DNA of 10,642 nucleotides. Origin: Treponema sp. GTDB taxonomy: Bacteria > Spirochaetota > Spirochaetia > Treponematales > Breznakiellaceae. The stretch spans positions 1 to 10,642 of the forward strand of contig JAIWNU010000169.1 in NCBI GenBank assembly GCA_020216655.1, read 5' to 3'. Below are positions 1 through 7,116 of the stretch, piece after piece. A program made the position numbers and the translations under genes. The notes under the pieces were generated by a model. It saw only the letters and a program-made list of their open reading frames with translations, ran no database searches and was not told the DNA's origin. Positions within the stretch are counted from its first letter, which is position 1. The number at the start of each line of letters is the position of its first letter.

Positions 1-2
1 AT

Positions 3-71
3 GATGAGTTCTCTCTTCCCGGAGGATTGAACCTGTTCGAAGCCCTTTCTCCACTGGGAAAAAACCATTGA
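3..71 (+). CDS. Possible C-terminal tail of a convergent gene (partial)
   Basis: One plus-strand frame is open from the window edge to a TGA at 69-71 and ends ...LFEALSPLGKNH. It is followed 2 nt later by the hairpin at 74-116, where a terminator for a plus-strand gene would lie. Only 22 codons are visible, and a stretch this short is open by chance about a third of the time. No domain can be recognised. The other plus-strand frames are closed early by stops. This is a weak call that rests mainly on context. Confidence 0.2.
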   Translation, partial: DEFSLPGGLNLFEALSPLGKNH

Positions 72-73
72 AC

Positions 74-116
74 CAATCATGGATTTCATGGGGCGGCAAA
101 GACCGCTCCATGATTG
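74..116. terminator. Hairpin between convergent ends, possible bidirectional terminator
   Basis: A perfect 10-bp inverted repeat (caatcatgga at 74-83, tccatgattg at 107-116) encloses a second short stem (gcgg 93-96 with ccgc 103-106). On the plus strand it is followed at once by TTTT (117-120). On the minus strand, the direction of the alpha-galactosidase/pyrophosphatase operon, the nearest T run (59-64) lies about 9 nt past the stem, which is further than usual. An alternative stem (88-97 with 102-111, roughly) competes with the outer one. The position just after the last operon gene supports a terminator role; the imperfect T tract lowers confidence. Confidence 0.45.
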
Positions 117-126
117 TTTTCCCTGT

Positions 127-459
127 TCAGTTAATCCGTTTCCGAACCTCTTCTACGAGGCCCTCCGGCGAGAAGCCGCCAAAAAAAAGCAGTTTCCCGT
201 TCAATACAATAGCGGGGGTAAGCTCCGCCATTGAAAGAACTCTGTTTACGTCTTCGTGACGGGCCAGATTTTCTTTTGTTGCTTCATAAAAAGTTACTTG
301 AGCTGAAATCCCAGCATCCTGTAACAACGCTTTAAATTCTTTCACCAAAGCTTCTGTTGTTTTCTTGGCCCCCGGAGTGCATTCCCCATCACCGCAATGG
401 CCTTCGCAGCCCGCGCAAATTTCCTGGGCCGCGTATCCATAAATTTCAATGTTGTTCAT
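127..459 (-). CDS. Small thioredoxin-fold protein with a four-cysteine cluster
   Basis: A 110-residue cytoplasmic protein with a thioredoxin/glutaredoxin-like layout: an N-terminal beta strand (IEIYGY, 4-9), cysteines after it, a helix (about 30-50), a second strand (VTFYEA), then TPAIVLNGKLLFFGG (81-95), where T81-P82 resembles the cis-proline loop. There is no signal peptide or membrane segment. Instead of a plain CxxC it has C15-x2-C18-x3-C22-x4-C27, which could be a redox centre with extra thiols or a metal/Fe-S site. I chose the ATG at 459. The in-frame TTG at 480 has no Shine-Dalgarno and would start inside the upstream pyrophosphatase gene. The start lies 13 nt after that gene's stop, so it is the last gene of the operon. 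Exact function and partner are unknown; the fold is fairly sure, the redox role is inferred. Confidence 0.8.
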   Translation of the reverse strand: MNNIEIYGYAAQEICAGCEGHCGDGECTPGAKKTTEALVKEFKALLQDAGISAQVTFYEATKENLARHEDVNRVLSMAELTPAIVLNGKLLFFGGFSPEGLVEEVRKRIN

Positions 460-472
460 AGCCTGTTCGATT

Positions 473-2128
473 CTAACCAACCTGGGTTTTTTCTACAAGC
501 TCTGCCAGAAGCGGCATAAGCTGTTTTTTTCGGGAAACGATATCCTTTAGCACATAGACGCCGTCTTCTAGTTTGGGGAAGGTGAGCTGTGCCATAAAGG
601 TCTTCTCTCCTTCTACAAAGAGAATGGAGGTTAACTCGGTCACATCGGTAACCATGAGGGCGCTAAAGAGCCGTTTTTCCGCCGTTTTTACGGCCCGCAG
701 TTCTGCGATAATTTCATTCTTTCGCGCTACAAGTTCTTCCGTTGTATCGGTTTCTACCTGGCTGACGGTAAAGCGGGCTCCCTGCTCCTGGTATTCCTTC
801 ATGTCCATACGGACAAGTTCGTCTGCAGGCCGATTGTTAATCTGGCTGGCGGCACTCATGAGTTCTTTCCCCAGAATGGAAATCTCAAAGCCCGTAATAG
901 ATGCAAGGTAATCCGCCGCTTCCCGATCTATATCGGTGGTGGTGGCCGATTGCAATACCAGGGTATCCGCTAAAATACCGCACAGAAGGATGGATGCGGT
1001 GGGCCTATCCAGGGGTATCCGTTGCTCCCGATATAGGTTGGTGATGATGGTGCTTGTGGCGCCAACAACCTTGTTGATAAAGGTGATAGGATAGCGGGTC
1101 GAAAGGTTCCCAAGCCGGTGGTGATCGATGACTTCCAGGATTTTATAATTCTCTATGCCCTCAATAGCCTGGGTCGGTTCATTATGATCTACCATAATAA
1201 CCTCCAGGTTGGGTTCCTTAATAAGATCCCCTTCGGAAAGAACCCCCGCAATGCGATGCTCGTCATCTACCACGGGCAGGCACCGGGATGCAGACTGGGA
1301 AAGACTTTGGCGAATTTTCCGCACCGGGTCCCGCAGGTTTACGGCCTGGATTGTCTCGTCTCCCATAAAGCCCACCGGGGTAGAATAAATAATCAGCAGT
1401 GATGTGGAGCTCGTATCAAAGGGGCTAATAATGATGGAAACCTTATTCTGTTCAGCCAGCTCAATGATATCCTTTTCTAAGGTAATCCCGTTGGTGATGA
1501 CCAGGGCCCGCACTTTTTTTTCTATGCAGAACCGTTGTATTTCGGTCCGATCCCCTACGATGACCAGGGTGTTTTCCGGCATTTCGGCCGACAGATGGGT
1601 CCTAAACGTTTCTTCTGTGGAGCCTGCCACCACAATCAGGGATTTCCGCACCTCTGTCTCATCGAAGACCGTTATTGGCTGAGCTCTGAGGGTAGAAATA
1701 AGCAGGTTTATAGAGGTAGGAATGGCAGACTTTTTATGGGGATTTATTTTCTGCAAGATATACTTGGCAAAGGCGTTGTAATGGAGCAGGCTTTTGTAAG
1801 TTCCATCCTGATTCACAATCGGAAGGACCTTGAGGGACTCCCGCTCCATCCGCTCCAAAGCTTCCCATAAAGAAATGTCTGCAAGCACGCTCACGGGTTT
1901 GTCGTTAAGGTAATAGGCTACTTTGGGAACCAAGTCCGGTATGAATTCCGGAATAGGCATCCCAAAGCGGTTAAAAATATACTCAGTTTGGGGATTAATT
2001 TTCCCCGCCCTGCCTGCCTTATAATGAGATAGTCCCTGCAGGTTTTTGAGCCGCGCATAGGCTGCGGCAGAAACGACCGAATCTGTATCGGGATTGCGGT
2101 GCCCGATGACGTAAACCAGTTTATCCAT
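473..2128 (-). CDS. ppaC: Manganese-dependent inorganic pyrophosphatase, family II, CBS/DRTGG type
   Basis: Hydrolyses pyrophosphate to two phosphates in the cytoplasm, pulling biosynthetic reactions forward. At 551 residues it has the length of the regulated CBS-containing members rather than the ~310-residue core enzymes. Visible order: DHH domain start with GHRNPDTDS (9-17; H10, D14, D16 as metal ligands), first CBS half (~70-130), DRTGG-like domain (~133-245), second CBS half (~248-308), VDHNE (313-317), IDHHRLGN (334-341), ILADTLVLQS (385-394, D388), and the C-terminal substrate-binding SRKKQ (532-536) of the DHHA2 domain. All expected catalytic motifs are present. In this family the CBS pair binds adenine nucleotides, and DRTGG-containing members are known to respond to diadenosine polyphosphates, so energy-state control is likely. 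The ATG is preceded by AGGA, 2 nt after the alpha-galactosidase stop, so the two are co-transcribed. Confidence 0.95.
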   Translation of the reverse strand: MDKLVYVIGHRNPDTDSVVSAAAYARLKNLQGLSHYKAGRAGKINPQTEYIFNRFGMPIPEFIPDLVPKVAYYLNDKPVSVLADISLWEALERMERESLKVLPIVNQDGTYKSLLHYNAFAKYILQKINPHKKSAIPTSINLLISTLRAQPITVFDETEVRKSLIVVAGSTEETFRTHLSAEMPENTLVIVGDRTEIQRFCIEKKVRALVITNGITLEKDIIELAEQNKVSIIISPFDTSSTSLLIIYSTPVGFMGDETIQAVNLRDPVRKIRQSLSQSASRCLPVVDDEHRIAGVLSEGDLIKEPNLEVIMVDHNEPTQAIEGIENYKILEVIDHHRLGNLSTRYPITFINKVVGATSTIITNLYREQRIPLDRPTASILLCGILADTLVLQSATTTDIDREAADYLASITGFEISILGKELMSAASQINNRPADELVRMDMKEYQEQGARFTVSQVETDTTEELVARKNEIIAELRAVKTAEKRLFSALMVTDVTELTSILFVEGEKTFMAQLTFPKLEDGVYVLKDIVSRKKQLMPLLAELVEKTQVG

Positions 2129-2130
2129 GC

Positions 2131-4050
2131 TTAATTTTTCCTGAAAATGGTGATGCTGTGCCGGGCAAACGAAGCCTTTTGTTTTCCGATTCTTTGTATA
2201 TGGTTGATGAGGGGCCGCCCGGTTTCGATAGCGTCAAACAGCTGCGGGGCCTGGGCTCGGTTCAACTGCATCCCGCGATTCGCTAGATTAATAATTCCCT
2301 GCACTTTTCCATCACGGCTAAAGACATGGAACAGGTCCTGTTTAAGGCGGAGTACCCCATAATCGCCATCTGCGAGTTCATCGTAAAGCTGGGAAATTCG
2401 TTTTGTCAGTGCCCTGTCTTCTTCTGAAAGATGGGCAGGATCATCGGAGAACATAACCTGGCTTGCAAGCATAAAATTGGTAAGGGCCACTACTTCCTTT
2501 TCCTCTTCGGTAAGCTTGCAGTTTTGTGAGCGCAGGAAAACCACATCCGGATCGTTTACATATATCGTATTATCCATGTATGAACGTCCGATGGTGTCAT
2601 GGAGGCTGACATAGGCTGCAGGCCGGCCTACATGACCAACGAGCTTAACCTTCAGCCAGTCCCATTGTTCTTTAGTATCCGCTCCAATCCGGGAAAGGGG
2701 GAAATGTTTGTAGGAAGGACCAAAGGGAACCCCGCAGCCTAAATAAGCCACAGGCAGCCCTGTTTTGGTTGTCTGCCGGGAGGTCAGAATTGCGCAGGCC
2801 CTTTCATAAAGCTCATAGGCAGCTCCTCCTCCTGCAAAAGCGCCATGGAGTAAGCCCGCATAGAGAAAGTCCAGTTTAAGATACCGGTAGCCCCATTCGT
2901 TTATGGCCCGATCCATTATACGGTCTAAATATTCCTGAACAGCAGGAAGCGATAGGTCAAGACAATAGAACTGTTTATCCCACAGGTCGTTGTATCCGGC
3001 TACAACGAGGGCTCCCTCTTTATCCTTAAGTACCCAATCGGGATGTTCGGTAAATACTGGGGACTTTCGTGTAACCAGAAAAGGGGCAATCCAAAGCCCA
3101 GGAATATAGCCCTTCGCTTCTATTGCTTCTGAGACGGTTTTAAGCCCTTTCGGAAACTTGTTTGTGTCTATTTCCCAGTGCCCGACTGCCTTTTCCCATC
3201 CATCATCGATCTGGAACACCGTAGGCCGCTTGCGGTCCACATACTGCAGCTTGATGAGGTTGTTTGTGGTCCCCAGGCTCTCCAGGTCCTCCAGGATGAG
3301 CCTTTCATTAATGTCTGTGTAGTGGTTGTACCAGGATTCAAAACCGCCGGGCATGTCGCGCTTGGTGATCCATGGACTAGCCTGCGGAACTCTCTCCCTT
3401 CCGCTGCCCTGCCTGAGGAAACTGAGGTCCGAAAACCGTTGTTCACTTTGGTACAGTTTGCGCAATGTGTCTTTTAGATCAAAAAAACCTTCCGCATTAA
3501 ACACATATAGCTCAGCAATCGTTTCTCCCGAGGCCCATGCTTTGTTTTGGGCAAATACTTCTATGGAGATGCGGCCCGATTTTCTGTCTATCCGATAGGT
3601 AACAGGCGGTAGTGTTCCACCTTCTTTTGATGCAATACAGAGGTAGGTGCTGCCAGAACGGATGTACATAATAAAATGTCCCAATATTTCACCTTTCCCG
3701 GGATTATCTCCGTCGCGGTTGGTAAATTTCAGAAGCTCGGGCACCACATGTACTTTCCGTGGCAGGGATTCGTTCCCAACCAGTTCCCAGCCTGCAGACC
3801 AGGATTGCCAGCCCCCTGGATGAATGGCCAGTTTTGATTTTTTAGCAAGAGCCTTAACGAATGCTGTATTAGCCTGTGCCAACTGGGCTGCTTCTTCAAA
3901 GGTTACCGAATCGATAAGCAGTGCTGCCTGTTCGTCGCTGTTTTGGGCTTCTTTGATTTCTTCGGGAGCACTGACAATGTATTGGATTAAAACTCCTTTT
4001 TCTAATGCATTGAAAGATTTGATGCTGCGTTGAATGCCATTAATTTCCAT
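2131..4050 (-). CDS. Alpha-galactosidase, glycoside hydrolase family 36 type
   Basis: A 639-residue retaining glycosidase of the GH36/GH-D clan, predicted to release terminal alpha-galactosyl units from oligosaccharides such as melibiose or raffinose. No signal peptide is seen, so it should act in the cytoplasm on imported sugars. Visible landmarks: N-terminal beta-rich domain with PGGWQSWSAGWE (78-89); start of the (beta/alpha)8 barrel at SWYNHYTDINE (239-249); FQIDDGWE (279-286); GLWIAPFLV (318-326) and HPDWVLKDKEG (336-346); KLDFLYAG (392-399) with nucleophile D394; and SRIGADT (453-459) with acid/base D458, equivalent to the RIGPDT of Thermotoga GalA. The C-terminal ~80 residues form the usual small beta domain. 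The ATG at 4050 follows AAAGGA by 9 nt. It is first in the operon with the pyrophosphatase. No sugar transporter or regulator adjoins it, so substrate specificity (galactoside or N-acetylgalactosaminide) is open. Confidence 0.88.
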   Translation of the reverse strand: MEINGIQRSIKSFNALEKGVLIQYIVSAPEEIKEAQNSDEQAALLIDSVTFEEAAQLAQANTAFVKALAKKSKLAIHPGGWQSWSAGWELVGNESLPRKVHVVPELLKFTNRDGDNPGKGEILGHFIMYIRSGSTYLCIASKEGGTLPPVTYRIDRKSGRISIEVFAQNKAWASGETIAELYVFNAEGFFDLKDTLRKLYQSEQRFSDLSFLRQGSGRERVPQASPWITKRDMPGGFESWYNHYTDINERLILEDLESLGTTNNLIKLQYVDRKRPTVFQIDDGWEKAVGHWEIDTNKFPKGLKTVSEAIEAKGYIPGLWIAPFLVTRKSPVFTEHPDWVLKDKEGALVVAGYNDLWDKQFYCLDLSLPAVQEYLDRIMDRAINEWGYRYLKLDFLYAGLLHGAFAGGGAAYELYERACAILTSRQTTKTGLPVAYLGCGVPFGPSYKHFPLSRIGADTKEQWDWLKVKLVGHVGRPAAYVSLHDTIGRSYMDNTIYVNDPDVVFLRSQNCKLTEEEKEVVALTNFMLASQVMFSDDPAHLSEEDRALTKRISQLYDELADGDYGVLRLKQDLFHVFSRDGKVQGIINLANRGMQLNRAQAPQLFDAIETGRPLINHIQRIGKQKASFARHSITIFRKN

Positions 4051-4061
4051 AGGTGCTGTCC

Positions 4062-4090
4062 TTTACTAAGTTTATGCTCCAGTTTACTAT
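4062..4090 (+). promoter_or_regulatory. Candidate sigma-70 promoter for pth
   Basis: TTTACT (4062-4067) and TACTAT (4085-4090) are separated by exactly 17 bp, each matching the consensus at four of six positions. Transcription would begin near 4097, only about 19 nt before the pth ATG at 4116. GGGAGA (4097-4102) is the only Shine-Dalgarno-like stretch; it would sit at the very 5' end of the transcript and is 13 nt from the ATG, longer than ideal. The 65-bp divergent spacer leaves little room for alternatives. Confidence 0.35.
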
Positions 4091-4110
4091 GACTGCGGGA
4101 GAACTGTAAA
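4081..4110 (-). promoter_or_regulatory. Candidate promoter for the alpha-galactosidase operon
   Basis: On the minus strand, TTTACA (4110-4105) and TAAACT (4086-4081) lie 18 bp apart, pointing at the gene that starts at 4050. The -10 box overlaps the candidate -10 of the divergent pth promoter, so the two could not easily be occupied at the same time. Each box is a moderate match only. Confidence 0.28.
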
Positions 4111-4115
4111 TAAGA

Positions 4116-4784
4116 ATGATTGAACTCATCGTATTATTAGGAAACCACGGCAAGCAATATCAGAACAATCGGCACAATGCAGCCTGGCTGCTCTGGGAAA
4201 AAACACGGCTTAGTTCGCTTGTGTCGATGCAAAAGAAATTCAAAGGTCGTTATGGAAGTCTCGATTATCTAAAATTACAAGGTATTATGGGGCTCCAGGA
4301 ATGGCAGGATAAAGCAGAGCAGGTACTGAAGCTAGGGCCTCAGGTTCATCAATTTCCAGACCCGTATCCGGATAAAATTCACTTCTTATTGCCCGAAACC
4401 TATATGAATCTCTCGGGGGATGCTGCAGGAGAAGCGGCTGCATTTTATAAAATACCTGCAGAACGTATTTTGGTTGTCCACGATGAACTTGAATTGCCCT
4501 TAGGAACAGTATCGTTTAAATTTTCTGGCGGTTTAGGGGGGCATAATGGGCTCAGGTCTATGAAAGCTAACCTTGGCACCGCAGATTTCTGGCGATTAAG
4601 GATCGGTATCGGCCGGCCGGATCACGGCGATATTGCTTCCTATGTGCTTTCAGATTTTACAAAAGAAGAATCAAGCATTCTTGAAGGGGTTTTGACTATT
4701 TCTGCCTTCGCTCTGGAGTTTGCCCTGGTGTTTGGTCCCGAGGTGATGCTCCCCGCTTGGAATAAACGATCTCTCATTACTTGA
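4116..4784 (+). CDS. pth: Peptidyl-tRNA hydrolase with an internal insertion
   Basis: Cleaves the ester bond of peptidyl-tRNA that has dropped off ribosomes, recycling tRNA; cytoplasmic and normally essential. The 222 residues carry the Pth catalytic set: N10 and H20 at the same numbers as in E. coli, ETYMNLSG (94-101, N98), VHDELELPLG (121-130, D123), GGHNGLRS (141-148, N144) and RLRIGIGRP (160-168). Two oddities stand out. The usual GNPG after the first strand reads GNHG (9-12). The spacing from N10 to the MNLSG asparagine is 88 residues, against 58 in E. coli, because about 30 extra residues lie between GRYG (44-47) and KIHFLLPE (87-94). The D123-N144 spacing of 21 is normal. The ATG is right because the family N-terminus begins directly there. 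It is followed 32 nt later by mazG. Confidence 0.95.
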   Translation: MIELIVLLGNHGKQYQNNRHNAAWLLWEKTRLSSLVSMQKKFKGRYGSLDYLKLQGIMGLQEWQDKAEQVLKLGPQVHQFPDPYPDKIHFLLPETYMNLSGDAAGEAAAFYKIPAERILVVHDELELPLGTVSFKFSGGLGGHNGLRSMKANLGTADFWRLRIGIGRPDHGDIASYVLSDFTKEESSILEGVLTISAFALEFALVFGPEVMLPAWNKRSLIT

Positions 4785-4809
4785 CCCTTTTGGTTCTTTT
4801 ATAGCTAAT
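4781..4809 (+). promoter_or_regulatory. Weak candidate promoter directly before mazG
   Basis: TTGACC (4781-4786, five of six consensus bases, overlapping the pth stop) is followed after 17 bp by GCTAAT (4804-4809), a poor -10 that lacks the important first TA. Transcription would start around 4816, on or next to the mazG ATG (4817). No Shine-Dalgarno precedes that ATG, which fits a leaderless mRNA but equally fits readthrough from pth with weak initiation. Confidence 0.2.
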
Positions 4810-4816
4810 AGTTGTT

Positions 4817-5632
4817 ATGGAAACAAAAAAAAATACCGCAGAATCATTTGATGAGCTCTATTCGGTGGTAAAACGGCTTCGGGCAGACGATGGCTGTCCC
4901 TGGGATCGGGAGCAGACCCCGGAAAGTCTCCGGGGCGCGCTGATTGAGGAAACCTATGAATGTGTTGAGGCTATAGATTCAAAAGACTGGCCCCATATTC
5001 GAGAAGAACTGGGAGATATTTTTCTCCTTGCGACCATGATTTCCTATATGCATGAACAGCAAGGTCTTTTTGCTGTCTCTGATGTTTTACAGGAGATAAC
5101 TGCAAAACTGATCCGCCGGCATCCCCATGTGTTCGGCGAAAGCAGTGCTTCTACCAGTGCAGAGGTCCTGGAACAGTGGGCAAAAATTAAGGTGGAACAA
5201 GAGGGCAGAAAACCAAAAGATTCACTTATGGATCAGGTTTCACGGGCTCTGCCGCCCCTTGAACGGGCCTATAAAATTCAGAAAAAAGCTGCCAAAGCCG
5301 GATTTGACTGGCCCGATTCGGCAGGAGTTTGGGATAAAATTGAGGAAGAACTTGCAGAGGCACGGGAAGCATGCCAAACCCACCAAAGTGAAGCTTCATC
5401 TGAAAATAAGGAGCACTTGGAAGAAGAGCTGGGGGATCTTCTTTTTTCTGTGGTAAATATATGCCGCTACCTTCAGGTTGACCCTGCGGTAGCCCTCCAG
5501 CGGACCAATAACAAATTTGTCAGGCGTTTTAAGTATGTAGAACAATCCATGAAAGCTCAGGGGCTGCCGATGGACAAGGAACATATATCACTGATGGAAC
5601 AATACTGGCAGGAGGCAAAAAATGAAGACTAA
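4817..5632 (+). CDS. mazG: MazG nucleoside triphosphate pyrophosphohydrolase
   Basis: Hydrolyses (d)NTPs, preferentially damaged or unusual ones, to NMP and pyrophosphate in the cytoplasm. The 271 residues match the usual length of two-domain bacterial MazG. The N-terminal domain has CPWDREQTPESLR (27-39), the metal-binding EExxE (E44, E45, E48) and EELGD (63-67). The C-terminal repeat of the fold has GFDW (162-165), EEELAEAREA (176-185) and EELGD (203-207), the catalytic copy in the E. coli enzyme. It follows pth by 32 nt on the same strand. The pyrophosphate it releases could be cleared by the pyrophosphatase encoded divergently nearby, though that coupling is inference. The ATG is the only sensible start although no Shine-Dalgarno is visible. 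The gene's last codons overlap a short second reading frame with a strong ribosome site. Confidence 0.95.
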   Translation: METKKNTAESFDELYSVVKRLRADDGCPWDREQTPESLRGALIEETYECVEAIDSKDWPHIREELGDIFLLATMISYMHEQQGLFAVSDVLQEITAKLIRRHPHVFGESSASTSAEVLEQWAKIKVEQEGRKPKDSLMDQVSRALPPLERAYKIQKKAAKAGFDWPDSAGVWDKIEEELAEAREACQTHQSEASSENKEHLEEELGDLLFSVVNICRYLQVDPAVALQRTNNKFVRRFKYVEQSMKAQGLPMDKEHISLMEQYWQEAKNED

Positions 5633-5660
5633 CCTTGTGGTGACTGCTTTACAATTGTAG
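5622..5660 (+). other. 12-codon ORF overlapping the mazG stop, with strong ribosome site
   Basis: GGAGG (5611-5615) lies 6 nt before ATG (5622), an arrangement better than the one in front of mazG itself. The frame reads MKTNLVVTALQL and then stops at TAG (5658-5660); it is +1 relative to mazG and overlaps its end by 11 nt, the usual geometry of translational coupling. Further in-frame stops follow, so nothing longer continues. It may be the stub of a lost third operon gene, a micro-peptide, or chance, since the GGAGG also encodes mazG residues. Confidence 0.25.
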
Positions 5661-5696
5661 TAAGAGCCCTGTTAAATTGGTTTGCATGACATATAA

Positions 5697-5732
5697 AAAG
5701 GGGATGTCCTCAACGTATTGGGCATCCCCTTT
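5697..5732. terminator. Shared rho-independent terminator of mazG and gntP
   Basis: AAAGGGGATGTCC (5697-5709) pairs with GGGCATCCCCTTT (5720-5732): 13 bp with one G-T wobble on the plus strand, around a 10-nt loop. It lies midway between the convergent stops of mazG (5632) and gntP (5746). On the minus strand the stem runs into TTTTT (5699-5695) then ATAT, a good U tract for gntP; on the plus strand the T run is only three, so termination of mazG is probably weaker. Confidence 0.8.
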
Positions 5733-5745
5733 ACATCTAGCACAA

Positions 5746-7083
5746 TTAGCGGATGAAGAGAGACATGATTGCCACAACGATCATAGCCACAATGCCTTCC
5801 ACCGCAGTTGCCGATGTATAGGCTTTGTAGGCCGTGTTAACCGGCATATTGGAGAACTGGGACACTACCCAGAAGTAGGAGTCATTGGCGTGGGAGACTA
5901 CCATGGCTCCGGCTCCGATAGCAATGACGGTCAATGCCGGGTTTAGCCCCAGGGTCTGAAGCAGGGGGGCGAGAATAGTTGCAGTTGTGATAATAGCGAC
6001 CGTAGAGGACCCTTGAGCAGTCTTAAGAGCCGCAGCAATTATAAAGGGAAGGAAAATCCCAAGATTCAGACCGGTCATGTTGGTTTTTATAAAATCAACA
6101 ATTGGCGATCCCTGCAGCACCTTTCCAAAGGATCCGCCTGCGCCGGTAATGGCAAGAATTATTGCCGCATCTTTAATACCCGCAGCCATCCACTTGTCTA
6201 CAGCAGTTCCCATTTCGTCCTTTTTAACAAGTAACAGGGAAATCAGAACACCGATGGTAAGGGCTGTAACGGGATCTCCGATAAAGCTGATAGCCGGAGT
6301 GAGCCATCCTTCCTTTCCAAAGGGTTTTGTCGGGAAATCTGCTACCGATTTAAGGAGTATGAGAATGATGGGCACGACCAATGGCATAAAGGACATGAAG
6401 GCCGAGGGCAGTTTTCCATATTTATTGATGAGATCCGAATAAGACTCTTCCACATCGGAGGGGATGTCGTATTTTTTACCGATTGTGATGGCCCAGAAAT
6501 AGCCTGCCAGCATTGCAGGAATAGCCGCAATAAGACCGTACAGGATAACGAGCCCGAGGTCAGCCCCAACAGTGCCTGCCGCAGCAATTGGTCCCGGTGT
6601 AGGGGGAACCATGGTGTGGGTTGCATAGAGGCCGGTCGAAAGAGCAATGGCCATGACTGCCATAGAAGTACCTGTTTCCTTTGCGAGGGCTTTATTGAGG
6701 GGGGTAAGAATGACATAGCCTGAATCGCAGAATACAGGAATAGAAACGACATAGCCCGCCACACTCATCGCCAGCGGAGACCGTTCTTTCCCGACCAGTT
6801 TCAGAATTGCCTGGGTCATAGAAAGGGCTGCACCAGTTTTTTCCAGGATAATACCGATGATGGTACCAGCTACAATGACGATACCAATGCTGGACAAGGT
6901 TCCGCCAAAGCCGTCTTTAATAGCCTTGACTACATTAAGAGCTGGCATGCCGATGGCAAGCCCAAAGAGGAACGCCACCATGATGAGTACTACAAAGGCG
7001 TTTACTTTAAGCTTCCCGGTAAAGAAGACAATGAGCACCACCGCAACCAGTAAAAGCAGCAGCGCAATACCACCTGATACCAT
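5746..7083 (-). CDS. GntP-family permease (gluconate/sugar-acid:H+ symporter)
   Basis: An inner-membrane secondary transporter of 445 residues, the normal length for GntP/GntT/DsdX-type permeases, which import gluconate, related hexonates, D-serine or glycerate with protons. The sequence is hydrophobic throughout with roughly 12 membrane segments. Family landmarks: IPVFCDSGYVIL (115-126), THTMVPPTPGP (155-165), ITGAGGSFGKVL (312-323), AQGSSTVAIITT (356-367) and SHANDSYFW (397-405). The soluble loop about 204-225 is the main polar stretch. The ATG follows GGAGG by 5 nt, a strong site. No kinase, dehydratase or GntR-type regulator adjoins it, so the substrate cannot be assigned. It has its own promoter just inside the end of the glycosyltransferase gene and ends in the shared terminator. 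Confidence 0.93.
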   Translation of the reverse strand: MVSGGIALLLLLVAVVLIVFFTGKLKVNAFVVLIMVAFLFGLAIGMPALNVVKAIKDGFGGTLSSIGIVIVAGTIIGIILEKTGAALSMTQAILKLVGKERSPLAMSVAGYVVSIPVFCDSGYVILTPLNKALAKETGTSMAVMAIALSTGLYATHTMVPPTPGPIAAAGTVGADLGLVILYGLIAAIPAMLAGYFWAITIGKKYDIPSDVEESYSDLINKYGKLPSAFMSFMPLVVPIILILLKSVADFPTKPFGKEGWLTPAISFIGDPVTALTIGVLISLLLVKKDEMGTAVDKWMAAGIKDAAIILAITGAGGSFGKVLQGSPIVDFIKTNMTGLNLGIFLPFIIAAALKTAQGSSTVAIITTATILAPLLQTLGLNPALTVIAIGAGAMVVSHANDSYFWVVSQFSNMPVNTAYKAYTSATAVEGIVAMIVVAIMSLFIR

Positions 7084-7116
7084 ACATACCTCCGTTTAGT
7101 CCCTCGCGGACCGTGT

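Noticed and set aside
460..480. A TTG start for the thioredoxin-fold protein, adding 7 residues.
   Set aside because: There is no Shine-Dalgarno, it would overlap the pyrophosphatase gene, and the conserved-looking first strand begins right after the ATG at 459.
3168..3598. Several overlapping open frames on both strands inside the alpha-galactosidase gene.
   Set aside because: They run across the conserved GH36 barrel region in other frames and show low-complexity, non-domain translations.
5650..5659. A 10-bp perfect palindrome, tacaattgta, after mazG.
   Set aside because: It is AT-rich, has no loop or T tract, and lies in a convergent region before a clear terminator; a single short palindrome of this kind is expected by chance.
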